Shown: positions 9,798 to 23,300 of the stretch, piece by piece
Layout of the letters: every line of letters begins with the position of its first letter
How positions within the stretch are numbered: position 1 is the stretch's first letter
NCBI GenBank assembly: GCA_036897485.1
Contig: JAYMTF010000116.1
Span: 1-52,039, forward strand
DNA: 52,039 nucleotides
Source: Pelargonium nanum
Lineage: Eukaryota; Streptophyta; Magnoliopsida; Geraniales; Geraniaceae
Direction of reading: 5' to 3'
Notes under the pieces: generated by a model
The model's database searches: none
Told to the model about the DNA's origin: nothing
What the model saw: only the letters and a program-made list of their open reading frames with translations
Program-made: the position numbers and the translations under genes

Positions 9798-11663
9798 TGA
9801 TGTTGAATATAATAGAAAACTATATCAGGTTTCGATGGAGCACTTCTGAACTCACGCGTTGATGTTTCTGAATTATGTTGAAATTTGGTCGTCCCAAATA
9901 AAATGGAACAACAAACATGTCTATCAGCTTTGCGAAGTGTCTAAGACTCTAAATCGTAATTTCACATTTCGTGATCGTTTGGAGGGCGTTTTAGTCATTT
10001 TCTATTTTTCAAGTTCTTTAAGAATTAGTTTTTCTTCTAAAATCGTTCGCTCTAATTTGGGATTAGGGTTTTGTATATAACATTTCCTTTGTTATGGAAA
10101 TAAATAAATAAAATAAAAAAATGTTACCAACTAATTTAATGGGTAATATTGTCATTTCAATGAAGAATCCATTCTTCTCCTTTTGTATTAAAAAAAAGTG
10201 TACATACAAATTAAGAGTAAAATACTAGACTATGGTAAAAAAAATGCTATGAATTAAAATTGAAAACTATTTGTGTTCTCAATGTTAATTTTCTCATTAC
10301 ACTATTGAACTCAACTATTGTGGAAAAAGAAAAATCAAACCTGATCTGTACACAAATCTGTCATATACATATATATATATATACTTAAATCTTCACTTAT
10401 GTCAACAAGAATCCTATAAATTACAAGCCAATATACATGGCAATATGGGCCACGAGACTAACCGGGCCAGAAAACGTAAATGTGTCATATCGAACTACTT
10501 TTCATCAGCTCTAATGTGTCTCAGCACTTGACTACTTTTCATCAGTTGTAATGTGTCTCGGCACTTAACTACTTTTCCTCCGTTTAAATGTGTCTCGGCA
10601 CTTAGCGAAACAAGATAAGGCCAATGAAGAGAGTTTTCTTTTCGGCCGGACTGTTCTAGGCCCTCGGCTCGAGTTGCCAGCTGTGAAAGCCAACGGCCCC
10701 ATTTTGTTAGGGCATTTTCTCCTTCTACTAAACCACTCTTGCTTGGCTCAAGGACCCATTTGCCTATCCCATCCATCTGATCTGCCATCCAAAGCTGATT
10801 ATTCGTCGCATTCTTGAATTCAGCTCATATCTGAGAAACGAAACAAATAAGTTTCCATGAAGTCCGGCAAGAGTTTAACTAGACAAAATCATTAACAAGG
10901 TTTACGCGTTTCAGCTACATTATAAACCGCGTTACTGTGCCGGGCTTGTTCACAACTAACACCTTATGTTTAGATGAAAAACAAAGAAAATCCTCAATAA
11001 CAGTTGGTGGTTGGTTGCCAATCCACCTTGCTACAAGACTAAGAGGATTTAGCCAGCAAATGAGCAGACCGCCAAACAAACGAAAATGCTATGCTATAAA
11101 AACTATGGATGAGAATGAGAGCCAATATATCTCACTCAATAATAAGGCAGAAGGCAATGGCATCCGAGGTATAACGTAAAGACCACGGGTGCGCATCAAA
11201 CTCCACTACTATTTTACTCCATCCCAGGCACCGAGCCCAGCTCAAGGCTTTACCTAATCGAGATCGCCTCAACCAAATTAGCTTGAACTTTTAGTTGAGT
11301 TAATCTTCTACGTAGCATCAAAGCCTTGTAGACCTAGAGGTCACAAGTCCGAATCATGCCGCGACCTTGATCAATATCATGTATTATGTATTTGAAAAAC
11401 CACCGATTGTCTATTTTCCAATACATGGAAGAAAAAAAAATCTGTAAGTGCCAGATTCAAATGCAAATACGTACTATACTTGGCCAGTGCATTTCCGGAA
11501 AGGAAATGTTGAACATCTAAGAAACGTGACTCATAATCACAAGCTATAGCAAAAACCAATTTCATAATGGAAGAGACACACTTACATTGAACTTTTAAGC
11601 CGAGCACCAAGGGGACGCTATACGATGTTGAAGTCAGAGGTTGTCTACAAGGTAATATACATG
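9798..11663. other. Intergenic DNA between convergent genes
   Basis: This region separates the 3' ends of the DUF599 gene (+) and the ALA1-type gene (-). It holds a TA microsatellite (about 10365-10383), a three-copy 37-bp tandem repeat (10494-10604) and a more GC-rich stretch at 10600-10830 that may be transposon-derived but is not identified. A decayed repeat with 'aaagccttgtagacctagaggtcac' lies near 11320-11345. No gene is recognised. Confidence 0.5.
10494..10604. repeat. Three direct 37-bp repeats
   Basis: Units are 10494-10530, 10531-10567 and 10568-10604. Each starts ACTACTTTTC and ends ATGTGTCTC.GCACTT. All three are exactly 37 bp, with a few substitutions in the middle. This is a clean minisatellite with no coding role apparent. 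Confidence 0.9.
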
Positions 11664-14600
11664 TCAACCGGAGCTATGATCAGATTTTGACCCCACGTAA
11701 TCAGGTGGCTTGCTCCTTAGCTCGGCTTCTCTCGCTATCTGGATATCTGAGGGCCAAAAAATTTGATGTACAACTTTGAAAAGAAATCGAGGGAGCATTC
11801 CAACGATAACAGTAAGCAAAATGGTGAGCCAATAAGTAGGTGACGTTACAAGATGGTAGATCGTCCTGACATAGAAGGAAAACAGGATTAACATCAGAAT
11901 CTTATAAAAAACAAAAAAGAAAAATAGGTACTTTCGGGTTACTACTCATCTATGATATCCCAAGACACATAACTCAACTTTTTGTTATTTTCATAACATT
12001 TACACCACATATTTTCACACTGCCAGTAAATCATCAATAATAATTGAGAAATCCATTCTCTTTCATCATGTGCTTTGCACTTGACTTGAGATTCTCTTAT
12101 TCTTGAATTCCCAAAAATCCCTACAATCTCTAAACAACCCTAACCCAATCCCCATTCCACTTCAATATATGACTTCATAAAATGCCATGTGAAAGCACAT
12201 GATTGAAGAGAAAATTTCATCAATGAAATTGATGATTTACAGACAGTGTAAATGTTATGAAAAGCGGAAAGTACGATGGCCTGTTTTGGGACATCATAGT
12301 TGGGTAGTAATCTGTAATGACTACAAAGAAAAACAACATAAATTTATTGTCTGATATCACAAGACTTACCAATAATTGGGGAACATAGGTATAGAATCCA
12401 ACACCACCATGCAGGCATATGTGATGACAATTGATCCCCACACTGCAGCGTGAGTAAGTAACAGCCAACACTGAATGTCCATCGCCAAGTGTATACTCAC
12501 AATAATGACAACTGCTATCGTCCACAAACTGCCCATACTCCATATATCAATCGTGCTCTCGTCATAGGTCAACAGGGGTATATAGAACAGAACAAGACTC
12601 TGCCATAGCGTGTCAATCATTGTGAGCCAGAAGAGTTGCATATTGTAAGCCTCCTGCCTATGCCCCGCACCATAAAGTCTAGGATACTTCAGTAGAGTAT
12701 CGTGGCTCAAGTCCTTATCCAGAATACCAACGACAATAGTTGGCACAGATGTATAGATAACAGAATAAAATACACTACTCCAGTCGGTCAATGCAGAAGT
12801 CGTTGAAAAATCCGTGTGTAATATATACCTATGTATAAAGGGGGGCAAGGACATGTTAAATTGGATGACCGATAAACAGTTCCATCAAATGATGCACGGA
12901 AACTATATAGTTACAAAAGAAAATTACACTTGAGAGGGTTCAAAATTATGCAGCAGTTTGCTATTTTTTCTTATATTATTCATGATTTACATCGAAGAGT
13001 TTCTTACACCAACTAGTACAATAACTTAGGAATGCGTTTGTATTCTTGGATTTGATTTGAAATTTGGGATTTGAAATGTTGCATTTCATATATACACAGA
13101 TATCATGTTTGAGAAACCATACAATTTCAGATGACAAGGTAATTTACGTTTCACAATTTCATTCCTTTCATTTTTCTAATCAGAACTTGATTAAAAAATA
13201 TTATGCATTTATAATGGTCTTTATGTCATTAAACTAGAAACCATAAACGAATTTCGCTCATTAGTAGCAAAACACACTTTTCTAGGTTAAAAGATATAAG
13301 CATTTTGATATCCTTTAATTATGTAGGAAACACTAGGCAAGAGAGGATGATAAAGCCCAAAACAGCCAAGCATACAATAATATGGAGCAAAAACCAGTCT
13401 CTAGCCTACGATAATAAAGGAAAGCATGCGTACCAGAATAGCATTAACACAAAAACAGCGTTACGGTAGAAGTTGTACAGAATCAAATAACCCATGCGTT
13501 GATAATTCCAGTGTCCATGCACCAGAAGTAATCTTTTCAAAAACCGAAACTGTCCCATAGAAAAATCAGAAGCCATCACTGCTTGACGCCCTTCCTGACC
13601 ACATATTCCAACACCGACATCTGCCATTTGGATCATTGAAACATCATTGGCCCCTGTCGAGAATATGAATAGTCAGAGTGCAAGAATAACAACAGTTCAG
13701 CACTGATTATATTGCAATTTTGTATGATGTGCCAAGAATGGGGACAAGCATATGCATGCTTCCTGAGAGAAAATGGATCTGTTTGATAACCCATTCAATG
13801 CGGAAAAGTGGAATCTAAAATTTCAGCACTTTTTCTCCAGCATGTCTGATATTAAATCGGCATTTTTCTTTTACTTAAACACAGAACACTATAGACTCAA
13901 CATGCATTAGATCAATCATAGAATAAGAAGAAAACAAGAATATCTATTATTCCTCAGTTCCCCAGTATGAGCCAAACATATGTAAAAAAATAATTGTTCA
14001 TAGATTCATGAGAAGTAGAATATAAACTATTTTTGTAATAAGAAATTAAGAATACAAGTAGATGCAAGTTTTCAGTTTTCACAAGTCAGGAAAGATATGG
14101 ATATCAGATATGAGCTTGTATACTTTTTAAGGAAACTAAATAACCAAATCCAATGTGTTAATATTGAAAGATATTCCACTGAACATTTACAGCACTTGTA
14201 GGCTTGGCTTCACCACTAGTGATTTATCTTTGGTGCTAATATGTATTATTATATCAATCGGAGCCTAATGCAAGCCTGTCAGACAAGAAACAAAAATTAG
14301 AACAAGAACTCACCATCACCTATTGCCAATGTCATATCATCAATACGACTCTTAACTAGATCAACAATTCCAGCTTTTTGCAAAGGTGCAACACGACAGC
14401 ATAGCACAACCTTACAGGAAGTTGCCAAGTCGAAAAGCTGTTGAGAGATAAAAGAATTACTATCTAAACGCTGAGTATGTAATGAAGTTAATAAAATATA
14501 TAGTTTCCAAGAGAGAGATTCTTGCCTCTGACTCCAAATCTTTCTCCAAAATGTACACCAAACTGTTTCCATCAATAATGAGTGCTAGTGGGACACCCCC

Positions 14601-17600
14601 GAGTCCTTCTATCCCTGCATGCAATAGTGGCACATCGGAAGCCATTGTACCATTGGGTATCTCAAGATTCTTATTTAATCCACTTAATGATTTTATGCTA
14701 TATTTGGCCTTGGCGACAGCCAGAAGGTTTTTGCATTCCTCTTCAGAATGGCCATTTATTATAATTCTCTGCATATCTGAGGTTAAGAGTTTGCAAGAGA
14801 GACCAATTGAAATTGCCGTCTCTTGCTTATCCCCTGTCAGAACCCAAACCTTAATTCCTGCTTGCCGGAGGGACTCAATGGCTTCTGGTACACCATCTTG
14901 CAGTTTATCCTCAATTCCAGTTGCTCCAAGAAGCCTTAAGTTGCATTCTATGAGGGATGCTGTTTGACGTAGTTTTAAAGCTCTGTCAGTCAAAGAAGTG
15001 CTTGCATCCTCATATCTGCTCTGCCATTCCTCAAGTTCTGGAGCAGTCAGATCTTTGGCAGCAATTACAAGTGTGCGTAGACCCACAGATGAATATTCGG
15101 TCAAATGGCTCTGGGTTGCATCCCTTACATGATCAGGATATTCAGTGTCTTCTGCCAAAACGCTTAACATTGAAGTATCAGCACCTTTAACCAAAACCTT
15201 TACAGTATTATCAGGAAATCTGATAACAACCGACATTCTTTTCCGCACACTATCGAACTCATGCAGGCCGAGTACATCCAGCCTACGTTAGAAGTAAAAA
15301 TATGAAACTGTAAACTATAAGCAATATTGAACATTGTAGAAAATACAGCAACAATGCTAACAAGTAAACTATGGGTTATCAGAGACATTATTCAAATATA
15401 TTAAATTCTGCAAAAACAATGTAGGATAGCTCGCTAGAGACTGTAAAAGATAGATATATATCTATATATGATAATAAATAAGATAAAAAACATTAAGCTG
15501 ACCGAAGTTCTACCTTAGTTTCTCACCATTGACATCAAGCACTATATGCCCAGATGTGCGCTCAAAAAGAGTATATCCATAAGAACACGCCGCAGCAACT
15601 AGTGCTTGCTCATCAGGAGATTCACCTTGATAATCAATGGCTACTACATCCTGTAATTCACTATTTGTACAATGTGTAAGAATAGGGATCACTGTATTAC
15701 AGGCAGCCAGTGTAAGGAAAAACTCATGTGCAGCAATTCTTTCATCTCCAGCTAAGTCTTTGTGCAACAATTCCATGAGTTCACAATCAACAGCAATTTC
15801 TGATTTGAGCTTCCATCTCCCTTTGTATACAGCTGCTGCAAAGGATCATACAAATAGGATGGTTCAAGCAAGGACAGTTGCACTGATTTATGTAGTTGAG
15901 ATTTGTAAGATACAATAATCTACAGAATATGGTAAATACTTGGCAAATGTAGGTTATTTCCATGTTAATATATGGCATTATATAGTACTAATCCAGAAAA
16001 AAAGCTGAGCATCTGTAATATATGTTCGTACTACAAAGTTTATAATAGGCTATTGACCAGAAACTACACTTTCTGATAATGAAAGTAGTGTGACCCTATT
16101 TAAGGCTTAACATGAAGTTTTGTTTAATAAAGATGGAATTTGCTTAATTTTCTGCCAGTACATACAATCCAAGACAAAGAACATTGACTAAGAAATTGTT
16201 ATGGAAGTAGAATGAAAGGGCTAAGTCAACCACTAAACAAATTAAGATTATTGGCTATAATTAACAAGAGAACAAAAATATAGAAACAAATGTAAATTAA
16301 CCCAAGCATTCTAACCTATATGAATAGATGGTGAAATGTAAATATTTTGGCAGTGTGGCACCCTAAGATGTTTGAATGTTGCAAGACATTCGTTAAAACT
16401 TAAAAGGATAGAGCCCAACAAAATATTAACCGCCAACTGAAAAGTATCTTAAGGCAGCAAAGTGAGTTAGATACCTACCAACATTGTTTGATTCCGGCAA
16501 TGCTTCAGCCTTAGCCAACGAATTTCCAAAGTTCTTCCCATATACACTTGCTCTCTGGAATTCCATTTTGTTTTCAGTTAGTGTCCCTGTTTTATCAGAA
16601 AATACATAGCGTATTTGACCCAAATCTTCATTTATATTCAATGATCTGCACTGGAACCTTGAGTTAGAGCTACCGTCATACATATGCACATCTTCAATCA
16701 TGAAATAGGTTTGTCCCAAACGAACCAACTCCATAGTAATATAAAGAGATATTGGTATCATGATTTGAAACACAATAATAGAACTCAAAAAGGAGAAAAA
16801 AGTTTCCATAGGAATCCCATAATACTTGTATTTCTTCAAATTATTTGCCCCATTTGTGAAATATCTTTTTCTGTAATAAGGCAAGGTATCCAGCTCATCC
16901 TTGTGCTGTATGAGCCATATGCCCATTCCAAGGGCCACGACCAGACACATGACAAATAGAAATGCTGACAACCACAGGGTTTCCCTGTTCATGTAACCTT
17001 CCAGCTTGCTTCTCTTGGAAGGGGATGCAGCACTGTTCAACATTGCTTTTGTTTCCTGTCCAGCATACACAACGACACCAACTATCCATTCCGTATTCTT
17101 CAGTTGACAACCACGCAAAACAATGTTCGATTGACTAAGGGAAAACTTGTGCCCATTGAACTCCATGTTGGCTGTGAACTCATAAATATTCCTATTAGGT
17201 GGCTCACATCTAATAATCCCGGTAAATGAACTTCCTTCAGACATTGCCGAAGTAGTTTCCTGCCTGGCATATCTAGTCTTCAAGTTGGATTCCCCATCCA
17301 AATTCATTGTCTGAATGTAGGCAAGTCCACTAGGATCACTAGTCCCTAGCAAAACTATGTCACATGGAATTGTCTCATCGGCATGAACTTTCACAATCTC
17401 ACCAGCTTGAATATGTTTCCATCTTTTCGATTTGAAGTTCCCAGATTCAAGAACTAGAGCCTTCCGGTTATTCTCGCTCCGGTCAGTTCTGTGTCTCCGC
17501 CAGTCTTCATACCCATCTTTAATGGCTGTGACACAAAGCACAAGCAGGAGGGGAAAAAGAGACACGGTCCTCCCAAATACTGCAAGAGGAGGCAATTGAT

Positions 17601-17898
17601 TGAGAGCAGCAATAGCTAGGAAATATAAATAGGCAATCCGATGGAACTGAATGAAAAGATTCTTCGGCAAGAAAGTGATGATTGTGTATCTGCTAGTTCG
17701 GATCTCATTCCCCGTGAACTCATACTTGTCATTTGTCTTAATCGGATCATTAATATAAATCACCCTTGAATTCTGTTCGTGTAAAAGAACATCATCAAAC
17801 TGAATACTTTTATGGCGGCTCCTCTGAGGCTTATTCAAGTTTTGTTGCAACCCTGAAATTTCAAAGGTCGACGGGTCATGATTATGATTTAGCTCCAT
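11664..17898 (-). CDS. ALA1: P4-type ATPase, phospholipid flippase (ALA1-like, 1167 aa, seven exons)
   Basis: Coding exons (high to low): 17898-16479, 15835-15514, 15282-14526, 14437-14314, 13653-13434, 12828-12370 and 11865-11664. Phases agree at every join and total 1168 codons. P4-ATPases flip aminophospholipids to the cytosolic leaflet, usually with a CDC50/ALIS subunit. Visible motifs: [12 protein letters not shown] near residue 61, DGES at 201-204 (actuator domain), IPISL near 381 (span 4), the phosphorylated Asp in DKTGT (D435), [32 protein letters not shown], and [18 protein letters not shown] across an exon join. C-terminal spans follow, then a hydrophilic tail. Length matches Arabidopsis ALA1 (1158 aa). 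An in-frame TAG two codons upstream fixes the start at 17898 unless an upstream exon is spliced in (see the 53-codon frame at 18033). Intron 3 uses a GC donor. Confidence 0.93.
14438..14525 (-). other. GC-AG intron in the ALA1-type gene
   Basis: The exon ends ...GAGTCAGAG and the next bases are GCAAGA, so the donor dinucleotide is GC (14525-14524). The acceptor is CTCAACAG before CTTTTCGAC. The join keeps phase 0 and restores the conserved DLESE-LFDLA order. No GT donor near this point gives that protein. GC-AG introns are a known minority class. Confidence 0.85.
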
Positions 17899-18032
17899 TT
17901 CCTACACCCCACGATACCAGGCACTTCCTGTCCTGCGTGGGGCATTCCAACCTTAACTACTGAAAGAACTGATGGCCAACAGGATGGTGCCGCTGCTTTA
18001 TCCTAGTGGATTCAAATAACTAAAGGGTAACT

Positions 18033-18194
18033 TCACATAAACTTGGTATCTCCAATAGAGATGCTGTCTTTCTCGTCCTTCAATTCAGAAGAGGAGGCAA
18101 CCTTTAGAGTTGAAGACGGATGCAGCACTGGGGTTGAAGGATCTAATGCTGGCAATGAAGACGATGAAGAGTGCAAAGGTTCACCAGATGTCAT
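18033..18194 (-). other. 53-codon upstream frame in the ALA1 5' region
   Basis: An ATG at 18194 opens a 53-codon frame beginning MTSGEPLHSSSSSLPALDP and ending at TGA (18033-18035), about 135 bases upstream of the main start. It is Ser/Pro-rich with charged residues near its end, like the disordered N-termini of flippases. It could be an upstream ORF in the mRNA, or an N-terminal exon that splices to GAAATGGAG just after the GTGTAG before the main ATG. A phase-0 donor candidate (CTAAAG|GTTGCC) exists but is weak. A cDNA would settle this. Confidence 0.5.
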
Positions 18195-18899
18195 AAATAA
18201 TTCTCCGATGTGATCAGTGGCTAATCAAGCAAACAAATAGCCCCATTACCAACAAGTATGGAAAACTTTTCCATTTGGATGATCCCCGAACTAACCAAAT
18301 GATCCAGAGCTTCCCTTGGTGGAGAACCGACAATGAATCACCCCACGCACAGCCATTTGTCTTCAAGAAGAAGAGCAACAACCACCAATGAGCCCACTAA
18401 ACCCTGCAATGCATGCGGATTGGGGACAATGCCCCAAAATCCAATCTTTCAAACAAAGAGGACCCCCAATTTTGCCTCAGGAGTAACTACAAACTGCAGG
18501 CAGAACCCAATGTAGCTCCAAAACACCCCTAATCTCCAGCTTGTTCTCTATATATATGGTTGAAAACTCAAATAGACAAGACACCAGAGAGTTACGCAGA
18601 ATTGAGGCACAAAATCCAAAATAATTCACCAAATCTTTGTGAATGAGGACAGAGCAAGCAATGCCAACACTAAAAACAATTCTGAAAACCACCCTCCCTA
18701 AAGCAAAAAACAGAAACAAAACAATTAAAGCTCAAAACAGCCACAATGCGCAAAAAATCACAATCAGAACAACAATCTCTCAATACACGAAACCTATAAG
18801 AACAAAAAATAAAAAAACAAACCTGAACAAGAATAAACAATCAACAACGGATCAAGCGTCAATCACTGCACTAAATATGAAACCACAGTACAATTCGTC

Positions 18900-19160
18900 A
18901 TTGCCGCAATGGCAATGGCAGGACCTGCGTGTCTGTTCGATCTCTACAATCGCGCGCGAGAGAGAAAAAGAGGACAGATCCGTTGATTTTCGCAGATCTC
19001 GCTCAATAAAGCTTCGACGAGAGCTCTGTGAATCTTTTAGGTCACGAATCTACACTCTGTACAGCAAATTTTTGGGATTAGGGTTAGGGTTTCATCAGAT
19101 TTTGGTGAAGAAGAAGATTGATGAATTAGATTATAGAGAATGTGTCTGAAGCTGCAAGAG
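18900..19160 (-). promoter_or_regulatory. Probable ALA1 leader exon and promoter-proximal telo-box
   Basis: On the minus strand this is a pyrimidine-rich leader with a donor candidate CAG|GTCCTG (exon edge about 18925). TTAGGGTTAGGGTTT at 19078-19092 (plus strand) is a double telo-box (AAACCCTAACCCTAA on the gene strand). This motif is frequent near the transcription start of plant genes for translation and growth. The transcription start is not determined. Confidence 0.5.
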
Positions 19161-20338
19161 AAAATGGTGGATTTTTGCTTTCCTAGATTTCATTTTCAAG
19201 AAAGCTCTTTTTTAGGGGGAAATAACAAAAATACTCCTAAATTGATGGCTATAATTGGAAATTCTCTATTCTATATTTGCCATTTTTGAAATTACCTAAA
19301 TACTGTTTTTTTTTTTCTTTTCATATAACAACTTTTTTTTTATATAGTATTTATAGGTTTTCAAATATTGTCTAAATCGTAGTTTAGAAACGAATTGAAC
19401 AGACTTGGCGATTCGTGTCTCTATATAAAATAAATGTGTTTGGCCTCACTAACGTTGTAATCGAGTTCACGTTCATGTTGACTGTAAAACATCCGCACTC
19501 TCACATTTGTTTCTTAGTAACTATTTTGTGATATTTTGGTCTCAAATTCAATTATTGTACAATTTTGTATATGTTATTTTCAGAATCTTTTAAACACATT
19601 GACATGTCATATCATATTCAAAACCTTATTTTTTTTTTAGAATATTCAAAACCTTATTAGTATGATTTTATTTGCAATGTTATATATATTTCATTTGTTT
19701 AATACTTTTCCAAAGTCACCGCACCTCGACAGTCGTCCTCTTGTTCTAACTTTCTCAAATTTTCTCTTATTAGTAGGCTCGACACATGCACAATCAAAAC
19801 GTCTTTTAAATCAACATTCCTCTCATATCATCATATGTAAATATTTGTCTTCCATATGTGAACTGTTGTAGGCATGTCCATCTGCAAACAAATCAGTGAT
19901 CACAAAGTGAGACAACATAAACATGCCAAACGAGCAACATTTGGGCCAAAGCCAAGTCACCACTCATCCTCATGTGCGAGTTTTCACCATCTTTCTTTGA
20001 TCAATAGGCTCGACACATGCACAATCGAGGTTTTTTAAATTGACATCAATTGGACAAAAACATGAACAAAAAATATAGAAGTATAGAACAATGAAATGGG
20101 TATTATATTTGAATTACAATTGCTCAAAACACTTGGCAAAAAGAGTTTCATAAAAGATGACACTGACAGAACACAAGTCATATTTTCTAGCTGTTATATA
20201 ATCTCAAGCCAAGCTTTGGCCAATCAATTGGAAGCAAAAAAGAACCAAATTGATTCTGGGAACAAAAATATGAACTGTTAGGTCATTGTGTAGCTATGAA
20301 ATCTCACTCACCCTCTTGAAGAACATCCATCAAAGATG
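19161..20338. other. Intergenic DNA, AT-rich
   Basis: This is the ALA1 upstream region and HCC2 downstream region. A decayed direct repeat around 'taggctcgacacatgcacaatc' occurs at about 19775 and about 20007, with related flanks. No gene is recognised. Confidence 0.5.
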
Positions 20339-23300
20339 TCATGTTGAAGTCGTCCTCTTCAGCTCCTTCAATATCGCCTCAGCGAGGTCGTCTGCGGTGT
20401 ACTCTGCGCCAAAGCATCTCACAACCTCCATCTTCGGGTTCATCAAATACCTGTTCATTAAATATGCATAAGCCAGTTTTGTCTATATAGGAAAAAGGAA
20501 GCAGGAGGTGGGTCCGAGCAAAGCATACGTGATGTTGGAAGACTCAACAAGGTAATCATCCCCGTCCTCTTCAACTTTCTTGAAAAAGATGCGAAATTCC
20601 TGAGCCATTTGTCGAATTGCAGACGTGGGTCCTGTCAGACCAATGATTCTCGAGTCGAATTCTACAGTTCATACCAGAAACATACAACAGATGAAGGTCA
20701 TGACCCATGACTCAACACAAGCACGAAACAAAAATAAAAGCAGATTCGGGTTCAGCTTAATCATGTTAGTATGTGTTCGTGTTGAACCCAACATGTTTAG
20801 TGAAACATGTCGTGTCCGTGTCAAACACATTGAATTAAACGGGTCGTGCAGCCCTTTAGTAACTCATTTAAGGATAAAATAGTGATTTTTAAAGTGACAA
20901 TAATGAGCCATATAAATTAAATGGGCCAAACGGGTCGGGTCGGGTCGGGCCGATCAAACCCCATTTATTGAATTGTGTTTTGTGATTCTTAACCCAGCTA
21001 TTTAAACGTGTTGAACATGTAGTGTCATGCCTACCCACTCACAACTGGGTTGTGTTCTTGTAGCGTAACTCAACCCGTTTAGTAATCAAGTCATGTTCGG
21101 ATTGACCCATTTATCAGATTACTAAACTTTCAGCACGAACATGCATAGCCACCCCTAGGTGAAAATATAAATACAAACCATTCAGTGAGGAAAAAGCCCT
21201 GACCTTTGAGATAAGCACGAAGTTGTGATGGGTTGTCACGTTGAGGATCAATTGTCACAAACACTGGTAGCACCTTCATGTTATGTTTTGACTCTTATTG
21301 AAAGTAGAAGAAACAAAGTCAGTGGACATACAAGGAGAACTGTTATTCTTAACAATAACAATAAGGGAATTACCAAACCTAATATATCAATGGCCTTCGC
21401 CATCGTATCAACTTGCTCGGGCCCGACAGTTGGAGATGAAGTGTACCCAAAGTAGAGGAGGATCCAGTTTCCGAGGAAGGTCTTTTCAGTAACAACCCGA
21501 TGTTCAGCATCTATTAGAGTAAACGGGCCTCCGATTATGGGTCCCATTGCTGAATTTCCTCCACAACTCTTACCTTGACCTGATCAAATAAAGGGGAGAA
21601 ACAACAGGGAAAAGTTATCGGTTTGCATACATAACAAAAGTACTTCCTATAGAGCCATATTGTAACAAATGTATTTCCACAAACAGATTTAAATCTTCCA
21701 GTCCTTTACATTCAGTAAGTTAATATCCATATTGGAACATTTGTGAGGAATGTGGCTTATTCCAAACGGGGCTTTAGTATAATAGGAAACACCGTAAAAC
21801 AATGTCAATTTAACTATCATACTTAAGAGTCTTGAAAATGAAAAACATAATCAAACAGTTGTACTAATTCAGAGAGATATATAAGGACAATTCTGAGCAA
21901 GTTGATAATATGGATTTTGGGTTGGAATTACGACAATGGGGAAGACATGTAACAGAACGTATCTATATTTTGATCAGCAAGCATACCACAACACAGAGGC
22001 TCGAACCTGAGACCTCAAGGGGACAAAGTGCCTTAAGCCACTTGCCCCAATGGTTGAAAGTAACAGATCGTATCTATACAATTGAGTAACTAAAATGAAC
22101 AATAACTTATATCAGATAAAAGTTCAATAACTTGTGGTCGAAAACCAAGCAACTTCTTTGTAGAATAATACACATAAGCATTGCTTCTTTCCACCATACA
22201 GACACTATTTGCAGAAAACATGTACACGTCTTTATATTGTAATTCACCATTCACCATTGATTTATTTTGCCACACCTAATCTATTGGTCCAAATTGTCAT
22301 TTATACCCCTAACCTAAGAACCCTTCACTAGGTAGAAAATGAACTTCAAGCATTTGCAGTAGCTATCTAAAACATGCTACCACCATAATATGTCATCATC
22401 GATCCATAAAAGGAGAAGCAATAGTTTCAAGAAACAACCCATAATGATTAACAATCATATAATCTTTGAATATAGCGCCTCAAAAATGTCTTAAGAGCAA
22501 TTATTGGAAGCTAAATGACTTGGGGGATCCTTGAAACTTCTCGAGCATCTCATACAATTATTTTGGAAAGCTAAAATGCACCTAACAGTTCCAAAACTAC
22601 CCGAGGGTTTTCACTTGTGTGCACTTGCAATAAGGAATTGACGTATTAAATAAGATTACCGAGTTTCCTTCAACCAAGATGGTACTGAAAAAAGGTTGCC
22701 GAGTTTCCTTCACAAAATAAAACTCGGAATAATGACAACGTACCTTTAGGAATTGCTCTCCTCTCATCATTATAGCGAAGAAAAGTAGCCAGCCCTGCGA
22801 ATCCCAGAATGACAGCTGGCTGGAAAAAAATCAGGCAACAAATATTCACTGGTCAATGTTTTATCGAAGAATGGACACTCATGAGATGAAACAAAGTGAA
22901 ATTATAAGCAGCCCACAATAACATAAGGACTAGATGATCGAGAAGCAGAAGCCTGTGTCTCCACATTCACTACAGGACGGTCTCGCTTCCCGTGATAGCA
23001 TCTTGCTGATTGTGCATAGCTACCGGGCTGAAATCTCTTGCTTGGGTCAGACCTAGAACAAAAAAAAACCATCGTAAGATTTAATTCAGAGGTCAAAACA
23101 TCAAGGGACCAAGATAGGTTGTTATGTCCAAAATGGATGGAAAAGTTACATTCCTTCATAAATAATTGCTCCTTCATTGAAGAAAAACATTTCAGTTGTT
23201 GTAACCTATTCTCTAGGTTCTTATCGTTCATTTCACTGGCATCCCTATTCCCTACTTTATAAAATTCAGATTAATGAAACAACTAAACACCCATCGTGAA

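Noticed and set aside
10495..10788. 97-codon minus frame (MADQMDGIGKW...)
   Set aside because: There is no family resemblance; it runs across the 37-bp tandem repeat and has no gene context. It may be transposon debris.
14482..14967. 161-codon plus-strand frame
   Set aside because: It is antisense to a conserved ALA1 exon and shows no family resemblance.
18643..19149. 168-codon plus frame upstream of ALA1
   Set aside because: It is Asn/Lys/Thr-rich and runs over the minus-strand ALA1 leader and intron. The composition explains it.
21960..22065. Possible tRNA gene
   Set aside because: A- and B-box-like motifs are present but no acceptor stem or anticodon arm can be drawn. It is better explained as a SINE head.
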